A stretch of 64,000 bases of DNA from Varroa destructor (taxonomy: Eukaryota; Arthropoda; Arachnida; Mesostigmata; Varroidae), in the NCBI RefSeq assembly GCF_002443255.2, contig NW_019211459.1:26364747-26428746 (forward strand). Direction: 5' to 3'. Below the pieces are notes generated by a model. The model was not told the origin of the DNA, made no database searches, and saw only the letters and a program-made list of their open reading frames with translations. Both the position numbers and the translations under genes were made by a program. How positions within the stretch are numbered: position 1 is the stretch's first letter; every line of letters begins with the position of its first letter. Positions 25,701 to 36,794 of the stretch are shown here, piece after piece.

Positions 25701-27012
25701 TTGTTATAAACATTTTCCTTGCCAAATTTGCGGTATTAAGTGCCAAGATACATTGAAATAAACTTGAAAGTATCTTAGGAAATCCGATAATTTTAATAGC
25801 GTTGACTTCTATGGAAAATTCGCGTATTACAATTATATTTGGCTTGTGATAAAATCAAGCAGTATAGATACTATGACAGCTAATATAAGGCTTTGCGTTC
25901 AATACAGGTGTGCGTCGAGTTCTTAAAAAACGAAAATGTATCTAGCGTTTTGCGGGTATCCGCAGACGGTCGCTGGATTGTTGCGTATAGGTCAGGAGCC
26001 GCTTGGCACCCCACTCAACCACCTGCACTGCCTATTGACGGAACTGATGATCGCTATTGCTTTGATCGTCTACCACAGGCATTGTGGAAGAAGTACGCCA
26101 TTGCATCAAGATTTGTACAACTTGTGCGCCAAAAGACTGTGAAGATTATTCTTTATCAGGTGAAAGATCATAGCATGCAATCCAGGATTCGTCGGTACAA
26201 ATAATCCACAGCCCATTCACCTTTAACTCACAGCGTCCTTCAGAAATTCATTATGCATTTTTAGTTTACAGTATATCTAAGCGCAGAATTTCTAGAGTCA
26301 TAACCCTACATAGCAGGTCTCTGGGATTAATAAGGATACGTGTCATTATTTATCATGAGGTAAAGAATTCAAAAAAGAAAAAAATATGATACATTTCATC
26401 GCATTTTATTACCTTTTTCAGAAAGATACGTCCTGTTTCCTTATGGAAAACGGCGACGTAGAGCTCAAGATTGGTAATACGAAGAAACTGACTCAACTTA
26501 CCGACGGTTCAGTGAAGTTAAATGGGCAAATCGTGAGTATAATGGCCTTGGACGCACAAGATCATGAATTAATGAAAGGTCTTACGGTCAAGCTAAAGTC
26601 GCTTGAAGAAGCCATCTCGGCAGTAGACCCCAGCTCGGATATGTACCCCGCTATTTTCGGAAGGCGTGCGGCCACAGACACTCCGTCAAAATCGAACTTC
26701 ACTCTTGCAACTAACTTTACTTCCTTGGTTGATCGAAGTCCGGAGTCAGTACCAGAATCCGATGCACGTGGTGCTCGTGCAGTACGTGAAGTCCACGTTG
26801 ATGGTGTGGGTTTAGGAAAGCCTCTGGCCGGTGGTGGCGTCTGTGTACAATTCTATGATAAGACTCAATTATCTGTTTTGGCGGGGCGAAAGCAAGTTGT
26901 GTTTACAGATCGTCATGGCATTCGCACTGAGTATCCCGAAGGTTCTTTGATGCCAGCATACGTGCGGCAAAGGTTAGATCATCTGCCGCGGGTTATGGAA
27001 ATGCTCAGGTGA
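22785..27012 (+). CDS. PLK4: Polo-like kinase 4 (PLK4/SAK), 8 coding exons, 601 aa
   Basis: Coding exons are 22785-22913, 23865-23921, 24090-24263, 24536-24823, 25147-25334, 25532-25658, 25908-26159 and 26422-27012; all are GT-AG and phases close. An in-frame TAG four codons upstream of ATG 22785 fixes the start. The kinase domain (about 14-266) has the glycine loop [12 protein letters not shown] (Lys43), HRD (135-137), DFG (155-157), the activation loop [15 protein letters not shown] and HPFM (263-266). Polo boxes 1 and 2 (about 301-475) include the conserved [18 protein letters not shown] follows. Polo box 3 (about 524-601) has [13 protein letters not shown]. This Ser/Thr kinase drives centriole duplication; PB1-PB2 bind the centriole receptor and PB3 binds STIL/Ana2 in known animals. 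Oddity: only about 35 residues separate kinase and PB1, against about 300 in human. It is convergent with STRIP. Confidence 0.97.
24972..25036 (+). other. Possible cryptic/poison cassette exon in PLK4 intron 4
   Basis: Inside the intron between PLK4 coding exons 4 and 5, a tatttacag acceptor and an AAG|gtaaaag donor bound 65 bases. The flanking introns are phase 0. Read in that phase the segment gives [15 protein letters not shown] and then a TGA, so inclusion would truncate PLK4 within the kinase C-lobe. Its length is not a multiple of three. Splice-like flanks of this quality also arise by chance, so this is only a candidate. Confidence 0.2.
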
Positions 27013-28481
27013 ATGAGTGCCATTACACATCGCTTGCGTTGACAGAGTTGCGTGATGTCAATGAAGACATGTTCGCATCCTTGAGGGATCTGAACCCGTT
27101 AGCCACATTGATCTTTACGTACTAAATTCATCAATTACGTGTACTTTCGTACTGTTGTATCAACGTACTACAACCTCTCCTTATGCGTAATTATTAACAG
27201 TCAACCGATAAAACTATCTCGGAAACTTCGCACAATCAAAACAATAATTATGTATACATGTGCATTGTGAATAATACCTGTATATACGATATACAATTGA
27301 TGTATATATAAAAAAAAAAAAAAAAGTTAATTACCTGGGCTGTATAGTTTAGAAATGGGTTTCTCAGTTTATATGCCATTGATAGATACATATTAGTGGC
27401 AGTCAGCACAGTCAAGTCCGCTCAATTTGTTCATAGAAGGAACATCTCGTTTATAACGCTGTGTCATTGATACGGCACCAAAATCGATCTTTTAAGAATA
27501 AAGTTGTTTACACATATTCGTCTATGGGAATCACGCTTAATAGTATTGTCGCCAACAGGATAAACCTATAAGACAAAAAAACATTTGGTTTTAGAACCTA
27601 TAATATGATACGGTAAACCAGAAATAGAAGTTATGGAATATATGCGCTGCATAATAAAAGTTTTTGGTTCAAAATGTATGCATCTTATGCACTGAATTTG
27701 AAGAATAAAGTCAACTTATTAAGCAAATCGTTGTGGAAAACCCATAAATATTTTTCAGTCTGTACCAGGCTCCTTTGTTTACATCTTACTCATGTGATTC
27801 CATTATTCCATTATAAGCGTTAACAGTGAAGTTTCTTCAGTCAATTAAAATTCATTACAATTTTTTTTAAATCAGAAAACCAGTAGTTACAAAACGTTAT
27901 GCAGACGTTAATATTTGAATTGCTTTTCTACCGTTGGCGATCTATCAACGGCGTGTAAACCCTTATGTGCCCACGCGACTTGCTAAAGCTCAGTGCACAC
28001 GACAATGAACCTAATGTATTTATTAGTTACATTAATGCAATTCACATTAAGTTCGTATTCATAAATGACAAAAATGATATAAATATATTTTAGGACAAAC
28101 TTAGACGATCGTTTCATTATTTTTATTATTAGCATTGTTGATATTAATTGTACCATTTATCTTATTTACACGTTACAGTATTATTTGGCTTTTCCGGGGC
28201 TATCCGGTGCTTAACGATCTGGCTAATTTCGTAGCTGGCTTGGAAAGATTCTTTCAATCTTTCATATGGAAGCTATTAGCTCTGTTTCTAAGTTACCAGT
28301 TTTAGCTACTGCTTAGCAGGACGGTACTGCAAAAAACTTTGGACAATTCAAACTGAGTTCACCATACGCATCATTACGTATTTCTCATATACAATCACAC
28401 GTCAAATTCGGCCAAAAAAAATTACAGTTAGGATTCTTCTTAGTGTTTGTTCATCTATGGGTACAAACGATACTCTACAGG
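27013..28481. other. Convergent intergenic region between PLK4 and STRIP 3' ends
   Basis: This contains the 3' UTRs of PLK4 (+) and STRIP (-). Candidate poly-A signals for PLK4 are AATAAA at 27497-27502 and 27653-27658. For STRIP, the reverse-strand AATAAA at 28122-28127 and 28019-28024 are candidates. A 16-base A run follows a TATATA stretch at about 27310. No further gene was seen. Confidence 0.6.
27497..27502 (+). terminator. Candidate PLK4 polyadenylation signal
   Basis: First canonical AATAAA noticed downstream of the PLK4 stop codon, 485 bases after it, in the sequence aagAATAAAgttg. A second AATAAA lies at 27653. Choice between them cannot be made without transcript ends. Confidence 0.45.
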
Positions 28482-31400
28482 TTAAAGATTAGGTGACTCA
28501 AGCAGTTTTTCCCATTCAATGGCCGCATCGTAGACCTGACATTTCAGCCAGTAGCGATAGTTCTCTTTGAAATCTGGAAGTAATTCGAACTGGCGGCCCA
28601 GCACAGAAAGAAAACAATTGTCGACAGGTTCCAAATCGAGAAGAGGATCCACCTCTGCGCCGTGGGAACCTCCCGTACTGTTTTGATTGCCAGCGCCACC
28701 TGGATGAGCTCCCGGTAAACGATCATACCGCCGTCGATGAAAATCGTTAATAGCCGCCTGGAGTGAAAATTCCTCCGCCTTCATAAGAAGCAATCGAAAG
28801 AATATAGCTTTTAGTAAAGAGACAACTTGAATGAAGTCAGCGCAATTAAAAAACGACCGGAACTACTTTCCCAAAAATAAAACATAGAGAAAAAAGGGAG
28901 AAACAGTATCAAAATTTCTAGTTGTGAATAACTTGGAAAATGAATTGGCCTCTTAGTCGCTTACGAATTTCATTGCATTTATTTATTACTCATGTATTTT
29001 TTTTACCTGGAAATCCCAAGGACGCGCATCAAGATCACTTCCGTACGCCCAGTCGTCCCCAAGGCGATGGCGTACTTTATGATAGATAGCTGACATAGTC
29101 TTCATGTTTGTTTTTCGCCATTGCCGACCCAGATACTTAGTTTGCATTTTAAGTAACTTTAGGGCGTATAATTGCAGCATAGCCTGGCGTACCTATTTTA
29201 ATGAGAAAGATAGTAAATATTAATTGCATAATACATAGGCGTGTGATTTCTGAACAGCAGACTATAGCTGCAGATATAGAGCATGCGTCAAGATCACGGT
29301 AAGAATACATTGTGCAAGGATTAGATAAACGTATATAGCAAATGCGTAAACGAACAATGAGCGTGGGTTATTTTTTACCTTGAGAGCACGCTTAAGGATC
29401 GGAGCGCTTTTGAACACTACCAACATCATGACGCGCGAATGCTTATTTTTCGTCAGTTTATTCAAGATGCGCAAAAGGTTAATGCACGCGAAGACGTTTC
29501 GCCAACAGTACGATTGATCAGGCACCTAAATCGTTTATCGTACCATCACATAGAACGAAGAGAGCGCACCCAGAAACATCACAATGTGAGCAATAAAAAT
29601 ATTAGAAAGGCTCATTCTTTGAACAGCTATCTTCCAATGATGCATAAATCATATGTGTAAGAGAAACCGTATTTTCCAATAATGTTGTCATCCTGCCAGT
29701 TCATGTGCCCTTTTTTAAACGGTATTTCGAAAATCCGCATTTGAAACATTTGAGCAATTCATACAAAATGCTAGCAAAAACTAAAGTTTTACCTCAGTGC
29801 AACCCTCCATCATTTCGTGCACCAACTCGGAAGATCGTTCAAGAACAACTCTAGGAAATTCGAAGAAAGGTAGAGTGTGTCTCGCCGCCGCATATGATAC
29901 CACGTTCTGATTAAAGAATTTTAAAACAAGAGGAATGCAATTGGCAAACATTAGCTGCTGCGCGATGTATTCAAACTGAAGACAATGTGAGATTTTTACA
30001 TGCTTCAATAGTAGTAACAGTACAGCCGCGATTGCCTTCACCAGAACCTCCTGCAAACAAAAAAAGACAACAGCAGGACAGTCAATCCATGAGTTTTTGT
30101 CAACATTCGTAGTGTCCTATAATAATAAAGACGACTACAAACGGCGAGAGACCATTGTAGGTTTTTTGTAATTACCTTATGTCGATTAATATCAAAACCA
30201 AGAAGGGCGCCCTGGATACCGGACGCACAATTCTCGGGTGACGCGTCTGCGGTCGGCAGAATATCCGCCAGGATGTTGACTGATTCGGTTTTGGCCTTCG
30301 AAGTTGGCGCAGCGGCCAGCAAAATCTTTAGCAACGAGATCATATGTTGAGGCATCTGCGGAAGAAGGGTCTGATAGAGCCTAGAAAGGAAGGCAACAGC
30401 TTATCCGTTGATGAATCTGTCGGTTAGGTAAAACATCTGTACTCTCGATTTACAATAAGAGATGTGAAACGCATGAAATGACGGTGTAGAATTGAAATAT
30501 TTGCTAGCTATGGTATTCTAGTGAAAAACGAGTAAGCCACGGACCGTTCTGCTGGTGTATCCTGCAATTCGACTTGATGAGTGAATGGATGTCTCTCAAT
30601 TTGCATCTCGCGCATAATTTGAGCTTCACTTAACGGGGTGTACTTGTGGCGTTCGAGGACTCGCAGACCTTGAAGGATTGGTTCTGGCAAACCAGCTAAC
30701 GTAGTCCTATAGGCAGAAATAGTAGAAAGTAGCGTTTAAGTTTTTAACAGCAAATTGTCACAACATCTCCTTACGAAGGATACTTTGACGTGTACATTTC
30801 AATAAAATAGACAGTGAACATCATCGGCAGATAGCGTATATTACTAAACTATGTGATCTATTTTTATGACTGAAATCCACGAATCTTAAAGGTAATAAGA
30901 AGCGGGAGCATTTTGTTTATCGCTCACGTGTCATTTGGCAGTTGAAAGCAGACAAATTTCATTCGCGCCTGAGCGAGGAAATTATCAATGTCTCGTAACG
31001 CAGCTTTTGGCTGCCACGGCAGTCCTCGCCGATCTTTAGAAGTCTTTTCCTTATCGTCGCTGTTCGCTCTTTCGCTACTTAAACCATTTTTGGTGTCTTT
31101 CTCTTGAGAGTCTGAACGTGCGATTTGTGGCTCACCTACCGCCGCTGGTTCACCGCTAATGATGCAACGAAACCGAATACATCACCCAAATTAATTCACA
31201 GGGTTATATTATTTTCCTGTTAATATTTGCTATCCATACCAGTACCTAGTTAGTATATATACGTATTCGGATTTCATTATACTAATTTGTAAATAAAGGT
31301 GTTTTTTTCTTTAACTCAACTCAAATTAAGCTAATTCAGCTGTAATTCTATACAGATTGACATCTTGAGCAAATATGTAAAGAGATCTATTATCGTAGAT

Positions 31401-31891
31401 GATAACAGTCTGCTTGCTTCTTACAGGGGGCGTTCATCAGGCATTCCGTCTGGCAATTCGGTTGGGTCAATATTAGTCTGTTCGGGCACAACCCCTCCAT
31501 TCGGTGGGCCCCCACCCGCTCCAGGTTCCTGGTCATCCATTGAACTCTGCTTCACTAGGCTTTGACGTTTGAATTGGCCCCGGCTTGACTTCCTCTGTTG
31601 CTGCACCTCAATCATGTCTACTAGGGAGGCAGGTGGCGATGCAGGCCGCATTCCCTTTACTACGTCTGTCGTGTCAGGCAATGCTGCCGGCAGACCTTCC
31701 TAATTAAGGAAACGACGTCGATTGTCGTTATTTTTTCACATCAATATACATATTTTAAAGCTAATCAGAGGTAAATTTCTGTATTACTTGCTCATTTATA
31801 CGATATGACTTTTATTTGAAAAATAAAAATGTGCGTTGAAGCTTACAAACTAGCTAAATGCAACATTTGCTATACGTGCCTCATATTAGAG

Positions 31892-31946
<55 letters not shown>

Positions 31947-33922
31947 GTGTATAACTTAGCTTATAAATTGCTAATTAAAAATATAGAAAGATGCGAAAAG
32001 TTCATTTAGATTCAGGTTCGACCTACTCTCTGGCGAGCATCGGCTTTGAGTTGTTTGAGCTCCTCAATGCCACCAAGCGATAACAGTAGTGATTTCCATA
32101 ATAAAAGAAGTAGCTTTTTTACAGGAAAATGCGGAGATGACCCATTGCAAAACGCAGTCACCATTTGAAGGAGACTCAACGCCACCAAACTGTCTGGAGA
32201 GCTACTGGTCGGTTGAGACAATTCTTCACAGAAAGTGGCTTTTAGCAACCGTTCACTCCTGCTAGAGTCTGGCCCAATATGACGGAATACCTAGAATAAG
32301 TAAAATCGAACAATGATAGTTTATAATGATAGAAATGAATCACATCTCTGCTTATGCACGACATTTAAAGAGAACTTGCAAACTGCTGAAAAGTTGCTCA
32401 TGTTGCAAAGTTGCTTATGTCCTTATCTTGCACACTAATATAATAATTATATCACGTCAGAAAGTGTGAAGGATTAGAACATTTGTACCTCAGCAATAGT
32501 ACACAGCAGAGACACGATTGTACGAAGCTTCCGTGAATCTGCAAGGCACAGCGTATTACTTGGCGGAGCTGGCCGTTCGGTTTCCAGTCTCAGTAATTGG
32601 AGCAACAGGGGCCACGCACCCTGACAATAAAGTAGGAGGCAATTTGTGCGCACGTTTGCAATCACGCGCGCACTCCTCTCCGACAATTCAAGTTCTGTAA
32701 CGTCAGCTTCGGCCCACGTTCCCTAAAAGTGTAACGTACCAGAAACATCGCCGCAAGACATCAGCCATAACTTAATTCGGTGTAGACACGTTTACATTAT
32801 TGAATCATTCTGAAAAACCTATAGATTTGAAAAGCTCACATCATCGTCATTTCGGCAAATATTAACATGAGCAAATTTCAAAAAGTTATGACACGTTTTA
32901 AGGTATATATTCATTTTTAATTTAACAAGCGATACGCTACACTTTAGAATAATCGACACTGATATTATTAATAATGAATTAAAAGTATCAGTGTGTAACG
33001 AAATACATTTATTAGGTTTTTTATTGTAGCAAGTACCTGCGAAATATAAAGCAATGCGCTGACAGCGTCACTCCGGATGTCCTCGTTGGCGCTTTCAGCT
33101 GCTTCCAGAAGACGCCGAACGATAGCTATCTCGTTTCCTGACCGCCAAGCGGAAGCACCCACAAAGCGAGTTAATTTTTCAGGGCCCAATCGGAGCTCTG
33201 GCTCTTCTGAGTACGAATAAAGTTCCGAAAGCTCCACCTACAAAATTCATTTTTTCTACACTTGTTGATTCTGACCAAATACTTGTTTTAACATGAACTA
33301 AGTTTCATTCGCTCATCACTATAGTATTTTTATATAATACAGGTTTTGAATTTTGTGTCCGCAACTGCGTTAGTATTTAGTCAAAATTGGCTTTTTACCA
33401 GGTAATTGGCATCTCAACTGCGGTGTACTTTTTTCTTATATACTAGGTAACTTTTAGAGAGACATACAATACCAAGTTGTGTAATTATTCAAAACCTGTC
33501 TGAACACAGAGCTACTTATATTCTATTCAGAATTTAAAAGAGACAAACTAGCAAACGAATGTAACTGACAAAGTGAAGGCATCTTCGGTCAGTCTTTTCT
33601 TCTATCGTTGTGTTCCAAAAAACCCAAAATATTCAGCATAGGGTATATAACAGCACCAGTTGCGACCAACGCTGTTCGTCTTTTGGCAATCCTGTTGAAT
33701 TATAGATATGTAATTTGTAGCATAACAGTAATTCTAAGATTTGGATAATTGACTCTCTATCTCACTTCCATTTGTAAGCTTTAACTATTATAGAAATATA
33801 TATATATATACATATATATACTTTACAAACGCACGCACACTCACCTGCAGCGAATCGGCGTCCGCATACTGAAAGTCAAGATCGCCTAATTCCGGCCCCA
33901 TTCCATTTGCCGTGTCCATCAT
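28482..33922 (-). CDS. STRIP1: Striatin-interacting protein (STRIP1/2, FAM40), 12 coding exons, 844 aa
   Basis: Coding exons are 33922-33845, 33237-33037, 32722-32489, 32290-32027, 31699-31425, 31155-30928, 30706-30545, 30380-30176, 30050-29793, 29525-29379, 29192-29007 and 28778-28482; phases close to 844 codons (human STRIP1 is about 837). The first of two ATGs follows an in-frame TAG. The N-terminal half (N1221-type domain) has VELSELYSYSEEPEL and SSPHFPVKKLLLLLWKSLLL. A variable Ser/Gln/Gly-rich segment (about 285-390) precedes RGLPWQPKAALRDI. The C-terminal half (DUF3402-type) has SLLKILLAAAPTSKAKTES, FANCIPLVLKFFNQNVVSY and LGRQWRKTNMKTMSAIYHKV. STRIP is the scaffold of the STRIPAK phosphatase-kinase complex (striatin/PP2A with GCKIII and MST kinases), which restrains Hippo signalling and shapes cytoskeleton and endosomes. 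Invertebrates usually have one gene, so STRIP1 stands for the STRIP1/2 ancestor. The exon 7 donor (CG|gtccgt) is weak but is required by the frame. Confidence 0.96.
31896..31944. repeat. (AT)n microsatellite in STRIP intron
   Basis: About 49 bases of pure AT repeat, in the intron between STRIP coding exons 4 and 5. It has no coding role and is likely polymorphic. Confidence 0.95.
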
Positions 33923-36212
33923 GGTCAGGCAAGTTGCGCTCTCCAATTGTTCCAGCTGAACAGTTGGCTATGCCGGCCGACCTATGAATTACACTTCTCC
34001 GAATATACTACGACGCACACAATCCCACATTTGGCCACTTTAATTACAGAAGATGATATAAACAATCAAAAATGTTAATGGACGTCTACAGTGACTCCTC
34101 TGTACTTTTCTAAAGACTTGTGCCTACTGTCCGGCTTTCATATGATTTGAGTTGCTGCGTAAGTGTATGAGATTACAACAGTGCTACCTTGATCATGACA
34201 TGCCTCTGTGTTTCGGGTTGTTTTTTTTTTCGTTAACACAGATAGATCGTCGCTCCTTAGTAGATGCCGTTTGAGCACGACCGACAGGAGCCGCGATCTT
34301 TAGTGGCCCGTGCAGTACTCACATCGAGGGCTTCTAGGGGTGTTTCGATATAGAGTTGGAGCACTAAGTAACTACTATGTTGAACCAGTTGCTATATTTA
34401 AACATTTTGTGTTATGGTGTTTAAAGGAAATCTATTTCGATTCGAAATGTTCAGCAGAGCAATTCTTTAGAGCAGTTCTTTAGACAGCAAGGTTGATTCC
34501 CTTTGAAGCAAAACAGGTTAACATGCAAAGCTATATTTCTGTCCAGATATTGATTTTATATCATTCAGATTTCTAGAAAAACCAGTTGTTTAGTTTTCAA
34601 TGTAGTAATATCTATATCCTATGTGGTATGTGCAGTGCGATAAGTAATTGACTCACTGACATATCTAAAATTTATTACTCTAGATACTTAATAAAAATGC
34701 ATTCTGCAAAATTAATCCTACCTGTAACAAACAACTTACTTTAATGAAAGCCCTGGTTAATGTGGTGTCAGGGGCATTTTTTAGGGCAGTTTTACACCTT
34801 TACCTGATTCTCAGTAACGTCTATCGAATGTATAATAGGTTTAAATCATACTCGAACCTGAATATATTCCACTGATATTTGTAATTACAAATAAAAATGC
34901 ATAGTCACGTCCAAGAACCACTTGCACCACGAACTGTGGATCTGCTTTTAATTTACATAAAAAGCTTAATTTCTAGTCTTTCGTCCAATAATTCGTTTTT
35001 ATTTACAAGTTGTTTATTCATTTATTTACTTTTCTATATTCTAGCACTCGATCATTATAGCTTTAATACACTAGCTCGGCGATCTGTATCGTCTTTTTTT
35101 CGCGGTTACATTAATTGTTCGTAGAAAACATTATACTGCGTACGGTGTCAATTTAAAATCCGTTATAATGCTATCCGTTATAAAGAAACCAACAATCAGA
35201 CAATACAGGCGAAAACAACTGCTGCTTCTTTTATCTGAAGTAAGACACAGTGAAACACTGCCACTTCATAATTGTACTTCTGTTATATTTATTTCCTAGA
35301 AAAATGTCCATAGTGCCATATAGTCCATGATCGAAGTCAGATTTCCGGCATGGTAGTTTATTCGAAATTCTACCTACAACAATTTCTAAATGAATAATTT
35401 TCTGCATTTCGCTACTGAGATTAACAAAACATTGTGTGTTTGTCATAAATATAAGTTTATTATTAATACATTCTCTTGTGTCATACATACAAAATAATCT
35501 CTGTTATCTCCATTTCTAATATGACTACTAGGTTTATATATAACCTATTTACAGTTGTGAACATAAACTCTCACAGCGAACACATCCGATGATTTAGGGA
35601 TGAAGCAAATATTATCATACCTTAAAGGAAACAGCTCCATATTTGGAGATTCTGTCAAAGGTACACCACCTTCGACGAATCTCGTAAGCTTTGCCTTTTT
35701 GAATCTACTCCCTAGATAAATCTGAATAATTTAGCTTTGTTAGCGTAAGAAATAGCTGTTTAACTTAGACACATGATTAAAATCTTGATGAATAAACAAG
35801 TACTAACAAATAATATGAGTATGTATACATCTAAACGCTCATTCGTTTTACGGGAAAATTCGTATCATAAAATGTAGTTCTTTCTGCGACAGAGAAACAA
35901 TTCGGTAATTGGTTGCACATATCAAGAGACCGATTGTAGTAACATGAGGTTTGCGAATATCTGTTAAACGATGAGTAAGCATCCGTGCTATGTTATTGAC
36001 ATGGGTTGGACGGGAAATCCTCTGCTATTTTCAAATTTACAGAATACTGATAGTTCCTCTGTATTTGTGCTAACTATTATGGGGTATGAGCAAATCTCGC
36101 CAGATAGCAGAAGAACATGGTTGTGCTCCCAAGAAGAACACATCCTCGTTTAACTCTAGATGGCTTGTTTATATCATTATTAAAACCCATTATAAATTTA
36201 AACAACTAATGG
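33923..36212. other. Intergenic region between STRIP 5' end and TM7SF3 3' end
   Basis: About 2.3 kb holding the STRIP promoter and 5' UTR (right of 33922) and the TM7SF3 3' UTR (left of 36213). Open frames at 34897-35124 plus, 35231-35488 minus and 35971-36153 plus resemble no family I know and are AT-rich. The last overlaps the end of the TM7SF3 coding region on the other strand. A reverse-strand AATAAA lies at 35288-35293, about 0.9 kb past the TM7SF3 stop. Confidence 0.5.
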
Positions 36213-36760
36213 TCATATTAGAATATTTCGTCCGTGAAAAGTGCTATATCCAGGAGGTAGGAACTCGTCGGCATTATCTTGCATTAGAAGGCTCGCATCA
36301 TCGTCATAACGGCTAACACAAGTACAAATCAGTCGACCCTTTTGTCGCCGCAAGTACCTAGAGGAAAATAAAATACATACAGCAGAACATTAACTTGCAT
36401 TCTATTATCTAACCAGTGTGGCGTGAAAGCATCTACTAATTTCGTGGAAAATTTGGAAAAACTCCATGTCTAAGTAAGCAATTGAAATTTTCAATTTTGA
36501 AAATGTCATTGATTTCATTATTTTTGTATATTGGGCAACTAACCTTTTTAATAATTTTATAGGGGCAACCGGAAACTCGCGGTCAATTTCCAGATTGTCT
36601 CGATACTGAATCACAACGCCCGCAACCAAAAGAACCAACCACAGTAAGATGAATACAACGTCTACCATAGCAAATGGAACCTGTTAGGGGTAAATATAAT
36701 TATAATTAATTAATTTATTTATTTTCAGTGCCTTCAACTTTCTTAATGGATTAACGAGTT

Positions 36761-36794
<34 letters not shown>

